Notes: generated by a model from the letters alone, not told the origin. Shown: positions 7,388 through 15,856, counted from the stretch's first letter. The stretch is DNA of 33,134 bases from Mycetocola tolaasinivorans (GCF_003667565.1 NZ_RCUX01000019.1:1-33134); one strand, 5' to 3'. Numbers and translations are program-made.

Positions 7388-10300
7388 TTATCCGCTGTAA
7401 AACCATCGATGTTTCGCGGCAATGGCTGCTAGTGACGGCACTCGCGAGGCAGCTTGCATACTCAATCGCTCTATCGCTGCCAGGACCAGCTCGGCTGGCC
7501 ACATCCCCGGCGATTCAAGAACGCACGTCGCGACCTTGATCGTCATGGATGTTATCTGCGAGGGATCAGCCCACCCTTCACCAGGAAGCGAACGCCGCGC
7601 ATTCCGGAAGCTTTCAACTTTCAGTTTCCGCGTGGTGTGGGCTGCCAATACGACGGGGCGTCCATCACTTGGGCCCGCGAGAAACAGGTCTGAAAGCTCG
7701 GCCTCCAGGTATGAAGGCATGCGACTTCGCGTTGCCTCACTTGCGAGTTGCCAAATCAGCCAGAGTGCGCGGCCTGAGAACTCCACCCGATGTAAACGGA
7801 ATGCGTCCTGTAGATCTAGAGTGGGCACCCTAAGTGAAGATCCGTCTTGTCGCAGCGCACTTTCGATCGCACGAAATTGCTTTGGGGTGAGTTTATGCGC
7901 GGCGTCGTTAAATCCGGACGCAACGGACATGATCGTAGCCGTCGATGCTTTTTCCAGGACGGAGATGATGCATAACATGAGATCGGGCCCTTCGCTCACT
8001 GAGAGTTGAACAGCCCACCAACCAGGGTCATTTCGGTGCTCACGATAGCTTGCTTCGACACTTGCCGCCTCCTTGAGTTCAGGAGAGGACGCGTGTACAG
8101 ACACGATTGATAAATCAATTGACTTGGGAGCCTTGGCAACCGCCCTGCCAAGAATCCATCCTTTGCCCCAGACCTTTGCGATGCTTCCCAGATACTGTTC
8201 CCACTCAGTTGAGGATGACGCAGCTGTGACCGTTGGAATGGAGCCTGCAACTTCTGAAGCTAAGATTGCGAAGGGAGACCTCGGCCCGATATCCGATTCC
8301 TGGGGGGGCATCTGATTATCAGACAATACGGTGTTTGCACTTTGAATTAGAGACGTCAATTCGGTGTCAGATCCTCTGGCGCTGATAAAGCAGCCCTCAT
8401 TAAGATCTCCCCTTATGAGTTCAGTAGTGTCCACGTCGGACCCTGAGTAACCTCCTAAAAGTAGTAGTTCAGCAGTCCACTGATTTGGCTCGTCGTGAGT
8501 CTTTATGGCTGCTCTAAGCTTTGAGATTCGCTCTCCGCGGAGTGCCGTAAATGCGCGAAGTCGTGCAGCAACATCGAACCAATTTGCTGTCGGCTCGTAT
8601 TTCTCCCACCACCAACTCGTGATGTTGTCTGACGGGTTTGAATGAGCCAACAGGCTCGCAGCTGCCGCCCGTCGCACCTCGACGTCCTTATTATTCTCAA
8701 GTCGAAGTTTGAGGTGAGTAATCGCCTGCGCCCGGCCGGCCCGTTCTCCAAACCGAAGCGGGCCACTCGCCGAATCGATCGCTCCATCCTCTGCCAGGAT
8801 TATGCCTGGTCCCTCAAATACGAAGTCGACTACTTCTTGAATTTCGGTGTTGGTTAGGCCGTCGTAAACACGATCGTTGAGAAGGGTCGCTGCCATCGAT
8901 CGGAGCAGAGGGCGGGGTGCCACCTTCTTATCGACTGTGAAAAAGTTACCGATTAACGCGCGTATCTCACCCTTAGCAAGCATTCCAATAAAAAACCTGC
9001 AAGTGTTGGCCCAGTATGGTCTTTCCAAAAGAGCGTTGAGACCGTCATCGCGTGAGTTCCCCTCACCTCTCGGCGAGAGATTATCGTAAAGGTGCAATGC
9101 GGCGAAGTACTCACGCAGGGATTGCACTTCAAACTCGAATGCGTCTTCGCGCTCCACCAGACAAAGCACCCGATCTGTGAGCGCGGAGTACAGATCATCA
9201 GCGAGTTGTTGTTCTTCTGGCTGGCCGGCGAGGTAGTTTCGTAGAAGATCTCGGAGCTCACGGCGCGTTATTGAGCCCGCGCTGCGGCCCTCTTCTGCTT
9301 TCGACTGGAGATACCACCCTAGATACGCATGAGTATCTTCGACTACTCGTCTCTGAGCTTTGAGGAGAGGCTCCTTATCTTCAGTCTGTTCTCGGTCTAG
9401 GAAGGTTTTCAGATACTCGCCGTATAGTTCAGTGCGCTGCTGGGGAAGCATCTGACGTCTCTGAAGTAGGTGCAACAAGATTGCCAGTTGCATCGGGTAT
9501 GACGCGAGTTCATTTATGTGCGGCACATGCTGACTATCCATGAAGGTGGATTGTAACCTGCTCGCAGCCTCGGGTGAGATTTGCGCAACTTCAACCCATT
9601 GTCTGAGGTATTGTAGCCTCAAACCTTCAGTGAGCCGTTGCAAGTGAAGAACAGGGAACGCCCCTGATGAAGTCAGTGGACGTAAAGACGACCCTGGGCG
9701 AGTCGCAACAAGTATTACAAGATCTGCTGCATCGGCCTTTAGCCTTCCATGCATACGAATGATTTCCTCAACTACACGTGCGCGCGTCTCAAGATTCGCA
9801 ACCTCATCAAGCCCATCAAGCGCAAGCAGTACAGGTTCGGTAGCCAGGAGAACTACAAGATCTTTTGCCGAAAAACTGTGTAGGCCAATGCGGCTGGCAA
9901 TGTGGTCGACCAGGTAGTTTTCGAGGTTTAACCAACCACTGTCACCATGCTCTGCATTTCGGAGTTTTTTTTGTTTCTTGTCTGAAGTCGATTGTCTCGC
10001 CCATTGTGCATACCTGCGCAGGTCGATTCGAATTGGGAATCGTACGGTCGATTCGGAGTGACTCGGCACAGACTGCCCAGCAGAATATGTGGTTTCATTA
10101 AGACGCCGGGCACGATGAAACTGGCAAATATATTGCAATAGGGTGGATTTTCCCTGCCCGGGGCCCCCAACCAGAATCGCGTTGCCAGCCCATTCTGAAT
10201 GTAATAGAGCTTGCGTCGCACCAGTGACTACGTAGCCTGTCGATCTTTCGATTTCATTGGTGTCGCCAGGGGCCTCCTTCGAGATCTGCTCCAAGAGTCG

Positions 10301-10792
10301 CGCAAGTGGGGAACCATCGCGTTGGCTCCCCACTGGTACGTCGACAAACATAGATTCGATGGTGGGGCCTCGCAACTCGGCCTGTTGAAACTGAACGGTA
10401 TTTTCGGATGCAAAGCGGTCCCCGAGATAAGCGTTCAACGCACTCTGCAATTTTGCACGCTGATGTTGTTGTTGCTCATGGTCAGCTTTCATCCGAAGAA
10501 GTGTCTCCACAGAGTAATCTGCACCGGCCTTGGCATCTATGATGCTGTGATGCGTTGGGCACATCAGCATGAGGTTCTCTAGTCCGTCAACAGCCGCGTA
10601 GTCGGGGTCATAGCGTGGCCCCTCAGCGCTTTGACCTCGAATATGAGCTTCTTCTCCAATGATCCTCGCTCCGGCCCTACCTAACTCTGAGCCCTCACCG
10701 TCAATCGTGAGTTCTTGCAAACAGGTGGGATATGCGCATTCATTGTGTGATCGGGCCCATAGACTCTTGCGTGTGGTGACGGAGATACTCAT
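7388..10792 (-). CDS. HNH nuclease-NACHT ATPase fusion, probable defence protein
   Basis: 1134 residues. Residues 1-110 form an HNH-type zinc nuclease: C19 and C24 (CAYPTC), EEAH with H50, N73, and CPTHH (C78, H81, H82). A linker leads to a NACHT/STAND ATPase: Walker A GGPGQGKST (209-217), Walker B LLALDGLDE (322-330), a sensor-like VATRPG (362-367), the SYPMQLAILLHLL helix (431-443), and FEVQSLREYFAA (554-565), which matches the conserved end of NACHT winged-helix regions. The last ~500 residues are mostly helical, with one HEAT-like stretch (about 690-716), and could sense a trigger. Bacterial NACHT proteins are known antiphage NLR relatives; here DNA cleavage by HNH would be the output. 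The start has AAGGAG five bases upstream. It lies 136 bases downstream of the helicase gene. Function is inferred. Confidence 0.88.
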   Translation of the reverse strand: MSISVTTRKSLWARSHNECAYPTCLQELTIDGEGSELGRAGARIIGEEAHIRGQSAEGPRYDPDYAAVDGLENLMLMCPTHHSIIDAKAGADYSVETLLRMKADHEQQQHQRAKLQSALNAYLGDRFASENTVQFQQAELRGPTIESMFVDVPVGSQRDGSPLARLLEQISKEAPGDTNEIERSTGYVVTGATQALLHSEWAGNAILVGGPGQGKSTLLQYICQFHRARRLNETTYSAGQSVPSHSESTVRFPIRIDLRRYAQWARQSTSDKKQKKLRNAEHGDSGWLNLENYLVDHIASRIGLHSFSAKDLVVLLATEPVLLALDGLDEVANLETRARVVEEIIRMHGRLKADAADLVILVATRPGSSLRPLTSSGAFPVLHLQRLTEGLRLQYLRQWVEVAQISPEAASRLQSTFMDSQHVPHINELASYPMQLAILLHLLQRRQMLPQQRTELYGEYLKTFLDREQTEDKEPLLKAQRRVVEDTHAYLGWYLQSKAEEGRSAGSITRRELRDLLRNYLAGQPEEQQLADDLYSALTDRVLCLVEREDAFEFEVQSLREYFAALHLYDNLSPRGEGNSRDDGLNALLERPYWANTCRFFIGMLAKGEIRALIGNFFTVDKKVAPRPLLRSMAATLLNDRVYDGLTNTEIQEVVDFVFEGPGIILAEDGAIDSASGPLRFGERAGRAQAITHLKLRLENNKDVEVRRAAAASLLAHSNPSDNITSWWWEKYEPTANWFDVAARLRAFTALRGERISKLRAAIKTHDEPNQWTAELLLLGGYSGSDVDTTELIRGDLNEGCFISARGSDTELTSLIQSANTVLSDNQMPPQESDIGPRSPFAILASEVAGSIPTVTAASSSTEWEQYLGSIAKVWGKGWILGRAVAKAPKSIDLSIVSVHASSPELKEAASVEASYREHRNDPGWWAVQLSVSEGPDLMLCIISVLEKASTATIMSVASGFNDAAHKLTPKQFRAIESALRQDGSSLRVPTLDLQDAFRLHRVEFSGRALWLIWQLASEATRSRMPSYLEAELSDLFLAGPSDGRPVVLAAHTTRKLKVESFRNARRSLPGEGWADPSQITSMTIKVATCVLESPGMWPAELVLAAIERLSMQAASRVPSLAAIAAKHRWFYSG

Positions 10793-10796
10793 CCCG

Positions 10797-10802
10797 CTCC
10801 TT
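10797..10802 (-). promoter_or_regulatory. Strong Shine-Dalgarno of HNH-NACHT gene
   Basis: AAGGAG on the minus strand ends four bases before the ATG at 10792 and fixes the start. Such a site is absent from the many leaderless core genes in this window. Confidence 0.7.
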
Positions 10803-10928
10803 AGAGTTCAAAAGAATTTGTGTCCTTCGGTGCTTAACGGTAGCCGAAGACCGCGAGCAACTTTACTTCGCCCAATTTGCTTCACATACCTCAATGAACA
10901 TTGCTGCACGCTGAGATCGTGGGCTCAA

Positions 10929-13457
10929 CTAGCGAATTAGCTTGCTGTGGCTCGCGATTACTTGATGGGAGGACAGCTTGTGACGGCTCAGCGCTGCGGT
11001 CACGGATGATTCGTCTCTCCAAGTATCTGTATCGCAGAGTTCCTGGACAAAGGCTTCGACGTCCTGTCGCAATGCCGCTAGATGGCGTTCTGTGATGACA
11101 CGCGTCCCCGGAGGAACGTGCGCCTGGGGAGCGAGATCGATGGAAGGATGAACGAGTACAGGAGTCACCTTGTAATCACCGGGATAACGATCCTCGAACC
11201 ATGTGAGGGAGGAATGTGCCAACTGTTTGGCATCATCTTTGATGATCTTTGGATCTGATCGGCTGGTCCCGGTCTTTAACTCAATCACTGCGTAGTTCCG
11301 ATCGGTCAAGGCCCAAAGATTGTCAGGCCCTCCATCATTTATTTCCCTTTCCGGTCGAGTCGAACCTAAGCCAAGATGGAGCCCGAGGAGCCTGAATTGC
11401 TCTTCAGCGAGGTCGGCAGCCTGCTCGACTCCCCAGACGATGTTGTCAAAAATAGCGGATACAGAAAGCTCCATCTGACGAGCATCTTGATACTGAGCTA
11501 GATGAGATGTGGCAGCACGCCCTTGGATGAGGGGCGCTGACAATTGCTTGTATTTTGGAGGAATCGACGGTAATAATACGCTGAAATTCAGTTTCTTAGC
11601 AGCAGAAAGCGTGCGCTGTGAATCGGTTGGATTGACGAGCTGTTGATAACTTGCAAGCTCTTCGAGATACCATCCCTTCTCTTGCTCGCCATTTACGGAA
11701 TCAATAGCAGTGCGAAGGGCATCAACTGCCCCTGGGACGTCGCCAGAGATTGCAAAGTTGAATGCCTTGCGTCGCCCAACAGCAACTTCTGTCACTTCCT
11801 TTCCTTGTTCATAGGTCACATCGGCGGTAGCGGCAAGGCTCTTGTTGACCCAATTAGGGTCGCGTTCGAGAAACATGTTCAGAAGAGCAGTCATTACAGT
11901 GATGCCTTCGCCCTGAATCTGATCAGCGAGCTGGAGGCTCAGTTCAATTTGAGCACGGGTACCAGGGGAGTAGAACTGGCGCAGTTGCGGATCACGGAGC
12001 GTGAGAGCTGCTTCGCGCGTCAGGACCAGTACTGCGCAATGATCTTCGACGTCGCGAACACCTCGACCCATTCCCTGTTCAATCTTTTGCACTTCTAGTC
12101 CTCTAAAATGCATCGATCTCGTCAGCGCGGCTGCGGCTCGCTGATCATGCGGAGTGAGCGGTGTTGGAACTCCATCAACGATGAGTAGTCGACAGGCGTC
12201 TCCGGGTAGATCGACACCATCATACTTATTGACTAGCACAACGACCCCGAGATGCTCACCAGCTTTCATCCGTTCAACATAGTGGTGCATGTCATTCACA
12301 TAGAGGGTGATGTCAGCGACGTCCTGCCACAGATCCGCCTTGTACCCGCCGGGAACGAGTACGACTACGTTTACTGGTTGAGCTTCCGCCACACCATCGC
12401 CGTCACGGTCACCGTCTGCGAAGTTCCGTGCCATCTTGTAGATTGCTTCCACTGGTAGACGCGGGTTGATAGACAACGGTGCAAGGATTATGCGGTCTCC
12501 AAGATCGGAAGCTTGGTTCGGGGTAATCGGCTCGCTAACTGCTTTTGGGTCGGCATCAAGTTCTGTGACGAGCACACCTTCATCTGCCAATGTTGCAGTC
12601 AGATACACTCTGCGATTGGCTCCGCGAAATGCGGGCGTCACCGAGATATCTGGACATGGAGTTTTGATTTCTATACCGCGAGATGTGAAAGTCACAATTG
12701 ACAATTTGAGTAGGTCAGCAACATATGGCCACGAGAAGTAGAGTGACTGGATGCTGGAATCCTTGGCAAACGGTTGGATGATTTGCATCATTTCTTCAGC
12801 CCGGTCGAGTACAGCTTTGGGCGGTACTCGCAGTGGAGCTGAGTGTTCATTTGCCTTTATTTCAGCGAAGGTTTTAGGACTCTGTGCACGTAGATCGGAA
12901 GCGTACAAGTCGAGAAGTGAATTGAAAGCTCCTGCGGACCTCGGAATGAACGAACTGAATAGATCGGTAGTCGCAGCCAAAGCTGCGTGAGCATCGTCAA
13001 CGATCACTACCCCAAGGGGTATTACTTTCTTAACTCCGCGAACCCCAAATGCACTCTGGCCATTAAGAAGTTTGTGGAAGGTCGTGACAAGTACAGCCTG
13101 TGATGATCGAAAGGACTCGTCTTTCATATCGTCCGTCGCAGGGATCTGCGCTTCAGCTGCTTCCCTCATGACTTGTTTGATCAGAAATTGGTCCGGAACC
13201 AGGAAAACCGCGGGGCCGATACCTTCGTGCAAACTTGACTGCGCAACGAGAAGTCCAGTCAGAGTCTTCCCACCACCCGTGTTTTGTTTCAGTACAAGAT
13301 CTGACTCGTGACGCCGTTCATACCACTTCTCTAGAACTTCATTTTGTTCAGGTCGTAGCCGAGGCCACTTCCGTCCTTGTAGCGACGCATAAATCTCGCG
13401 TGGACGAGTGAGTTTAGCCCCTTTGCTAGGGTCGATCTCATCCCATCGGATTGCCAT
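10929..13457 (-). CDS. SF2 helicase with C-terminal PD-(D/E)XK-like nuclease domain
   Basis: 842 residues. Helicase motifs: RPEQNEVLEKW (35-45), Walker A QNTGGGKT (58-65), motif II VDDAH (153-157), motif III YLTATL (285-290), NKYDGVDLPGDACRLLIVDG (410-429), and motif VI QGMGRGVRD (461-469). The DLPGD motif and the GRGVRD ending are closest to XPD/DinG-like helicases, though no iron-sulfur cysteine cluster is visible. Near the C-terminus GGPDNLW (709-715) is followed by YAVIELKTG (722-730) and KDDAKQL (740-746). This spacing fits a PD-(D/E)XK nuclease with D712, E726 and K728. It is the first gene of the two-gene accessory unit. AGGAAGG lies about eight bases before the ATG. I do not recognise it as any named defence protein. 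Confidence 0.85.
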   Translation of the reverse strand: MAIRWDEIDPSKGAKLTRPREIYASLQGRKWPRLRPEQNEVLEKWYERRHESDLVLKQNTGGGKTLTGLLVAQSSLHEGIGPAVFLVPDQFLIKQVMREAAEAQIPATDDMKDESFRSSQAVLVTTFHKLLNGQSAFGVRGVKKVIPLGVVIVDDAHAALAATTDLFSSFIPRSAGAFNSLLDLYASDLRAQSPKTFAEIKANEHSAPLRVPPKAVLDRAEEMMQIIQPFAKDSSIQSLYFSWPYVADLLKLSIVTFTSRGIEIKTPCPDISVTPAFRGANRRVYLTATLADEGVLVTELDADPKAVSEPITPNQASDLGDRIILAPLSINPRLPVEAIYKMARNFADGDRDGDGVAEAQPVNVVVLVPGGYKADLWQDVADITLYVNDMHHYVERMKAGEHLGVVVLVNKYDGVDLPGDACRLLIVDGVPTPLTPHDQRAAAALTRSMHFRGLEVQKIEQGMGRGVRDVEDHCAVLVLTREAALTLRDPQLRQFYSPGTRAQIELSLQLADQIQGEGITVMTALLNMFLERDPNWVNKSLAATADVTYEQGKEVTEVAVGRRKAFNFAISGDVPGAVDALRTAIDSVNGEQEKGWYLEELASYQQLVNPTDSQRTLSAAKKLNFSVLLPSIPPKYKQLSAPLIQGRAATSHLAQYQDARQMELSVSAIFDNIVWGVEQAADLAEEQFRLLGLHLGLGSTRPEREINDGGPDNLWALTDRNYAVIELKTGTSRSDPKIIKDDAKQLAHSSLTWFEDRYPGDYKVTPVLVHPSIDLAPQAHVPPGTRVITERHLAALRQDVEAFVQELCDTDTWRDESSVTAALSRHKLSSHQVIASHSKLIR

Positions 13458-13941
13458 GGCTTCACCTTCCTATTGCACATCTTTACGATCAGTCACGGGC
13501 ATGACACTTGACGCCTGCTGGGTTTTGTACAGCCTATTGCTAGTTTCGGCCGTTAACGGGTATGGCACGATCAGAGTCAAACGCCGGCCTGCGATAAATA
13601 GCTAATGGCTGACGAAGGTACCTCTCGGACATGTTCAGGCATCAGAATCAAACCTGCTGACCAAGGATGGTGTTTCGGACTCAAGCACACGACTATCTTG
13701 GTGCCGGGCATATGGCTGGCGGAACCAATTACGGACTTCTCTTTAATACGCTCGCGACTTATCGCAAACCTGGGTCTGTAAGACTTCGAAATGGCGAACG
13801 TAATCACCCCTTCAGAACGCCTAGCTCAGGTGCCGTGACCACCAGTGCGGCTGTTTTTGTTTGGATCGAGGCGAGAGCGGGCTCTCGACCATCCGCTGAA
13901 GTTGATCCGCTCGGACGGACAGCCGCCATAAGTGTAGTTCC
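13458..13941. other. Gene-poor stretch upstream of the helicase gene
   Basis: 484 bases between the helicase start and the WYL gene end. A minus-strand frame of 76 codons (13577-13807, GTG start) is open but has no recognisable domain and no properly spaced ribosome site, so I do not call it. A 10-bp palindrome CCGTTAACGG (13550-13559) lies in the likely promoter zone of the helicase gene. A 7-bp inverted repeat (CGAGAGC/GCTCTCG, 13871-13886) lies nearer the WYL end without a T-run. The GC-rich core resumes at about 13.9 kb, so the island edge is in this stretch. Confidence 0.5.
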
Positions 13942-14934
13942 CTAGCGTGCCGCGGCCGCCGTGCGCGCCGCCAGCGTCGCGAACGCCTCGCGCAGCTCGG
14001 GAGGCCCCTCCACCTCGATGGCGCAGCCGAAGCGGCAGAGGGCCGCGGCGAGCGAGACCCAGGACCACGAGCCCGCCTCCAAACGGCAGCGATCCGGCCC
14101 GAGGTTCGTGAGGGTGCCGTCGCCCACAAACGGGCGTACGTCGCGCGCGGGGAGCGCGAGGATCACGGTTCCGACGCACGGCCAGACGTTCTCCCGCTCG
14201 GAGCCCTTGAACCGTGCCGATACGTACGCCGAGACGTCGCCTCCGGGAACCTCCCGCGGGGTGAACCGGGGGCCGGTCGGGATGCGCGGGATGATCCGTT
14301 CGGCCCGGAAGAAGCGCCAGTCGTCGCGTTCGAGATCCCAGGCGATCAGGTACCAGCGGCCGCGGACCGTCACGAGGTGGTGCGGCTCCACCCGGCGCGG
14401 GAGAGCTTCCGCGGCAACCTCCGGAGAAGGCATCTCGGTATCGCGCGCGGTGTAGTCAAAACGCAGGACCTCGCTCGCTCGGATGGCCGCCGAGAGGGCG
14501 AGCAGTACAGCCGGGCTTACCGCACGAGAGGAGGCCTCACCCGGCCCCGCGGGCAGCGCGGTGACCTCCAGCGTGCTGAGGCGGTGCCGCAGCCGGGAGG
14601 GCATCACCTGGCGCACCGTGGTGAGCGCGCGCAGGGCAGCCTCCTCAATACCCACCCCGGTCACGCTCGCTGACTGGAGGGCGAGCGCGAGGGCGACCAC
14701 CTGATCGTCGTCGAACAGGAGCGGGGGAAGCTCGTGTCCCGCATCGAGCCGGTAACCGCCATCCGGGCCCATCGTGGCGTCGATGCGGTACCCCATCTCG
14801 CGCAGCCGCTCGATGTCTCGGCGCACGGTGCGATGGCTGATCTCCAGGCGCTTGGCGAGGAGTGCCCCCGGCCAGTCCCGCCGCGTTTGCAGCAGGGACA
14901 GCAGGGTGAGCAGTCGCGAGGTGGCCGTTGTCAT
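13942..14934 (-). CDS. WYL-domain transcriptional regulator (YafY-like)
   Basis: 330 residues. The N-terminal HTH_11 winged helix has SRLLTLLSLLQTRRDWPG followed by the recognition segment SHRTVRRDIERLREMGY (about 33-49) and a DGGYRLD wing. The middle carries a WYL ligand-sensing domain: PHHLVTVRGRWYLIAWDLER, then DWRFFRAERI. The C-terminal extension matches the WYL C-terminal domain. Members bind DNA as regulators and sense small ligands or nucleic acids; the ligand here is unknown. It is divergent from the VOC gene across a 98-bp gap containing a perfect inverted repeat, and its own -10 box (TAGGAT) overlaps that region, so autoregulation and control of the VOC gene are likely. Confidence 0.92.
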   Translation of the reverse strand: MTTATSRLLTLLSLLQTRRDWPGALLAKRLEISHRTVRRDIERLREMGYRIDATMGPDGGYRLDAGHELPPLLFDDDQVVALALALQSASVTGVGIEEAALRALTTVRQVMPSRLRHRLSTLEVTALPAGPGEASSRAVSPAVLLALSAAIRASEVLRFDYTARDTEMPSPEVAAEALPRRVEPHHLVTVRGRWYLIAWDLERDDWRFFRAERIIPRIPTGPRFTPREVPGGDVSAYVSARFKGSERENVWPCVGTVILALPARDVRPFVGDGTLTNLGPDRCRLEAGSWSWVSLAAALCRFGCAIEVEGPPELREAFATLAARTAAAAR

Positions 14935-14940
14935 ATCTTG

Positions 14941-14946
14941 ATCCTA
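14941..14946 (-). promoter_or_regulatory. -10 hexamer of leaderless WYL regulator gene
   Basis: On the minus strand TAGGAT is followed by CAAGAT and then the ATG at 14934. The hexamer overlaps a CCTAGG half-site like those in the adjacent inverted repeat. Confidence 0.55.
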
Positions 14947-14976
14947 GGCGGGGTCTAGGACCAAAGCTGTCCTAGA
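14943..14976. promoter_or_regulatory. Probable WYL-regulator operator
   Basis: TCTAGGAC (14954-14961) and GTCCTAGA (14969-14976) form a perfect 8-bp inverted repeat with a 7-base spacer, midway between the divergent WYL and VOC genes. A third CCTAGG element lies at 14943-14948 and overlaps the regulator's -10 box. I infer a binding site for the WYL protein. Confidence 0.65.
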
Positions 14977-15032
14977 CGTTCGAGAGAGTGGGAGTACCGG
15001 GAACCTCCCGGGCAGCCATCCAAGGAGCGGAC

Positions 15033-15515
15033 ATGACCATCACGACCACCACCCACCTCAACTTCCACGGCAATGCGCGCGATGCGCTCGAGTTCTACGC
15101 CACCGTCTTCGGTGGCGAGGCCACCATCGCAACCTACGCCGACTTCGGCATGCCCGCCGAGGCCCCAGGCTCCGCCGGCGTCGTCTTCGGCCAGGTCGAG
15201 ACCGCGGGCGGATTCCGCGTCATGGCCTACGACGTCCCAGGTCAGAACTACGCCCCCGGCCAGAACGACGCCACCGCCCAGACCGGCACCACTCGCCGCG
15301 AAAACGGTGCCACCCTGACCACCCAGCCCTTCTTCGTCTCCGTCCGCGGCGAAACCCTCAACGAGATCACCGCCTACTGGGAGCGCCTCTCGTCCGGTGC
15401 CACCATCGTGGAACCGCTCGCGGCCTCCGCCTGGAGCCCCGGATTCGGCATGCTCACCGACTCGTTCGGCGTGACCTGGATCCTCGACGTCGCGGCCACC
15501 TACCCGGCCGAATAG
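15033..15515 (+). CDS. VOC-family protein (PhnB-like)
   Basis: 160 residues with the PhnB-like glyoxalase/bleomycin-resistance fold. Marks are THLNFHGNARDALEFYATVFGGE at the start, FGQVETAGGFRVMAYD in the middle, and PGFGMLTDSFGVTWILDV at the end, with the conserved Trp. Members are small metal enzymes or ligand-binding proteins; the substrate is unknown. The ATG at 15033 is set by AAGGAG at 15022-15027; the frame is open 15 codons further upstream but with a poor start. Control by the divergent WYL regulator is inferred from the shared operator. This WYL-VOC pairing is, from memory, common in related actinobacteria. Confidence 0.9.
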   Translation: MTITTTTHLNFHGNARDALEFYATVFGGEATIATYADFGMPAEAPGSAGVVFGQVETAGGFRVMAYDVPGQNYAPGQNDATAQTGTTRRENGATLTTQPFFVSVRGETLNEITAYWERLSSGATIVEPLAASAWSPGFGMLTDSFGVTWILDVAATYPAE

Positions 15516-15522
15516 CGCACCG

Positions 15523-15554
15523 GCCCGCGGCGCGTGCAACCGCGCGCTGCGGGC
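15523..15554 (+). terminator. Hairpin after VOC gene
   Basis: A 12-bp GC-rich stem (15523-15534 with 15543-15554, one G-T wobble) begins 8 bases after the VOC stop codon. Only a short TT follows. Confidence 0.55.
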
Positions 15555-15631
15555 TTCGGACCCGCTACCGAAGCGTGCACTTTCGGCCAAAGGGGTGGAC
15601 CCTCCAGGTTTGATTTTGCGAGGGTACCAAC

Positions 15632-15841
15632 ATGAGTCCGCGCAGGGAGGCACGATCCGAGTCATTTCGGGAGCGCAAGCGCGCCGTCGTGGACGTCATC
15701 CTGCTGGTGGGTTCAGCCCTCGGCATCGTGGTCGGGGTCACGCTGATGGTGGGTACCCCGTGGCACAACCTCGAACAGACCGATCGCCTCCACCGGCCGG
15801 GCGGAAGCCTCCAGCAACCTGAGATCCCGGTCTGTCCGTAG
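15632..15841 (+). CDS. Small single-pass membrane protein
   Basis: 69 residues: a charged N-terminus (RREARSESFRERKR, 4-17), one hydrophobic helix (about 19-41, VVDVILLVGSALGIVVGVTLMVG), and a short polar tail. GAGGG lies about eight bases before the ATG. The charge pattern puts the basic N-terminus in the cytosol. No family is recognised. The clean membrane topology in a GC-rich frame makes a real gene more likely than chance, but the evidence is limited. It converges with nei. Confidence 0.5.
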   Translation: MSPRREARSESFRERKRAVVDVILLVGSALGIVVGVTLMVGTPWHNLEQTDRLHRPGGSLQQPEIPVCP

Positions 15842-15856
15842 CCGTAGCCGCAACCG

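Noticed and set aside
13577..13807. A 76-codon minus-strand frame upstream of the helicase gene
   Set aside because: It has a GTG start with no properly spaced ribosome site or -10 box and no recognisable domain. It is mentioned as unresolved but not called as a gene.
5138..13941. Possible integrated element using tRNA-Ser as attachment site
   Set aside because: No integrase gene and no second copy of the tRNA 3' end could be found by eye downstream. A loose match near 13832 (GCCGTGACCACCA) is too weak.
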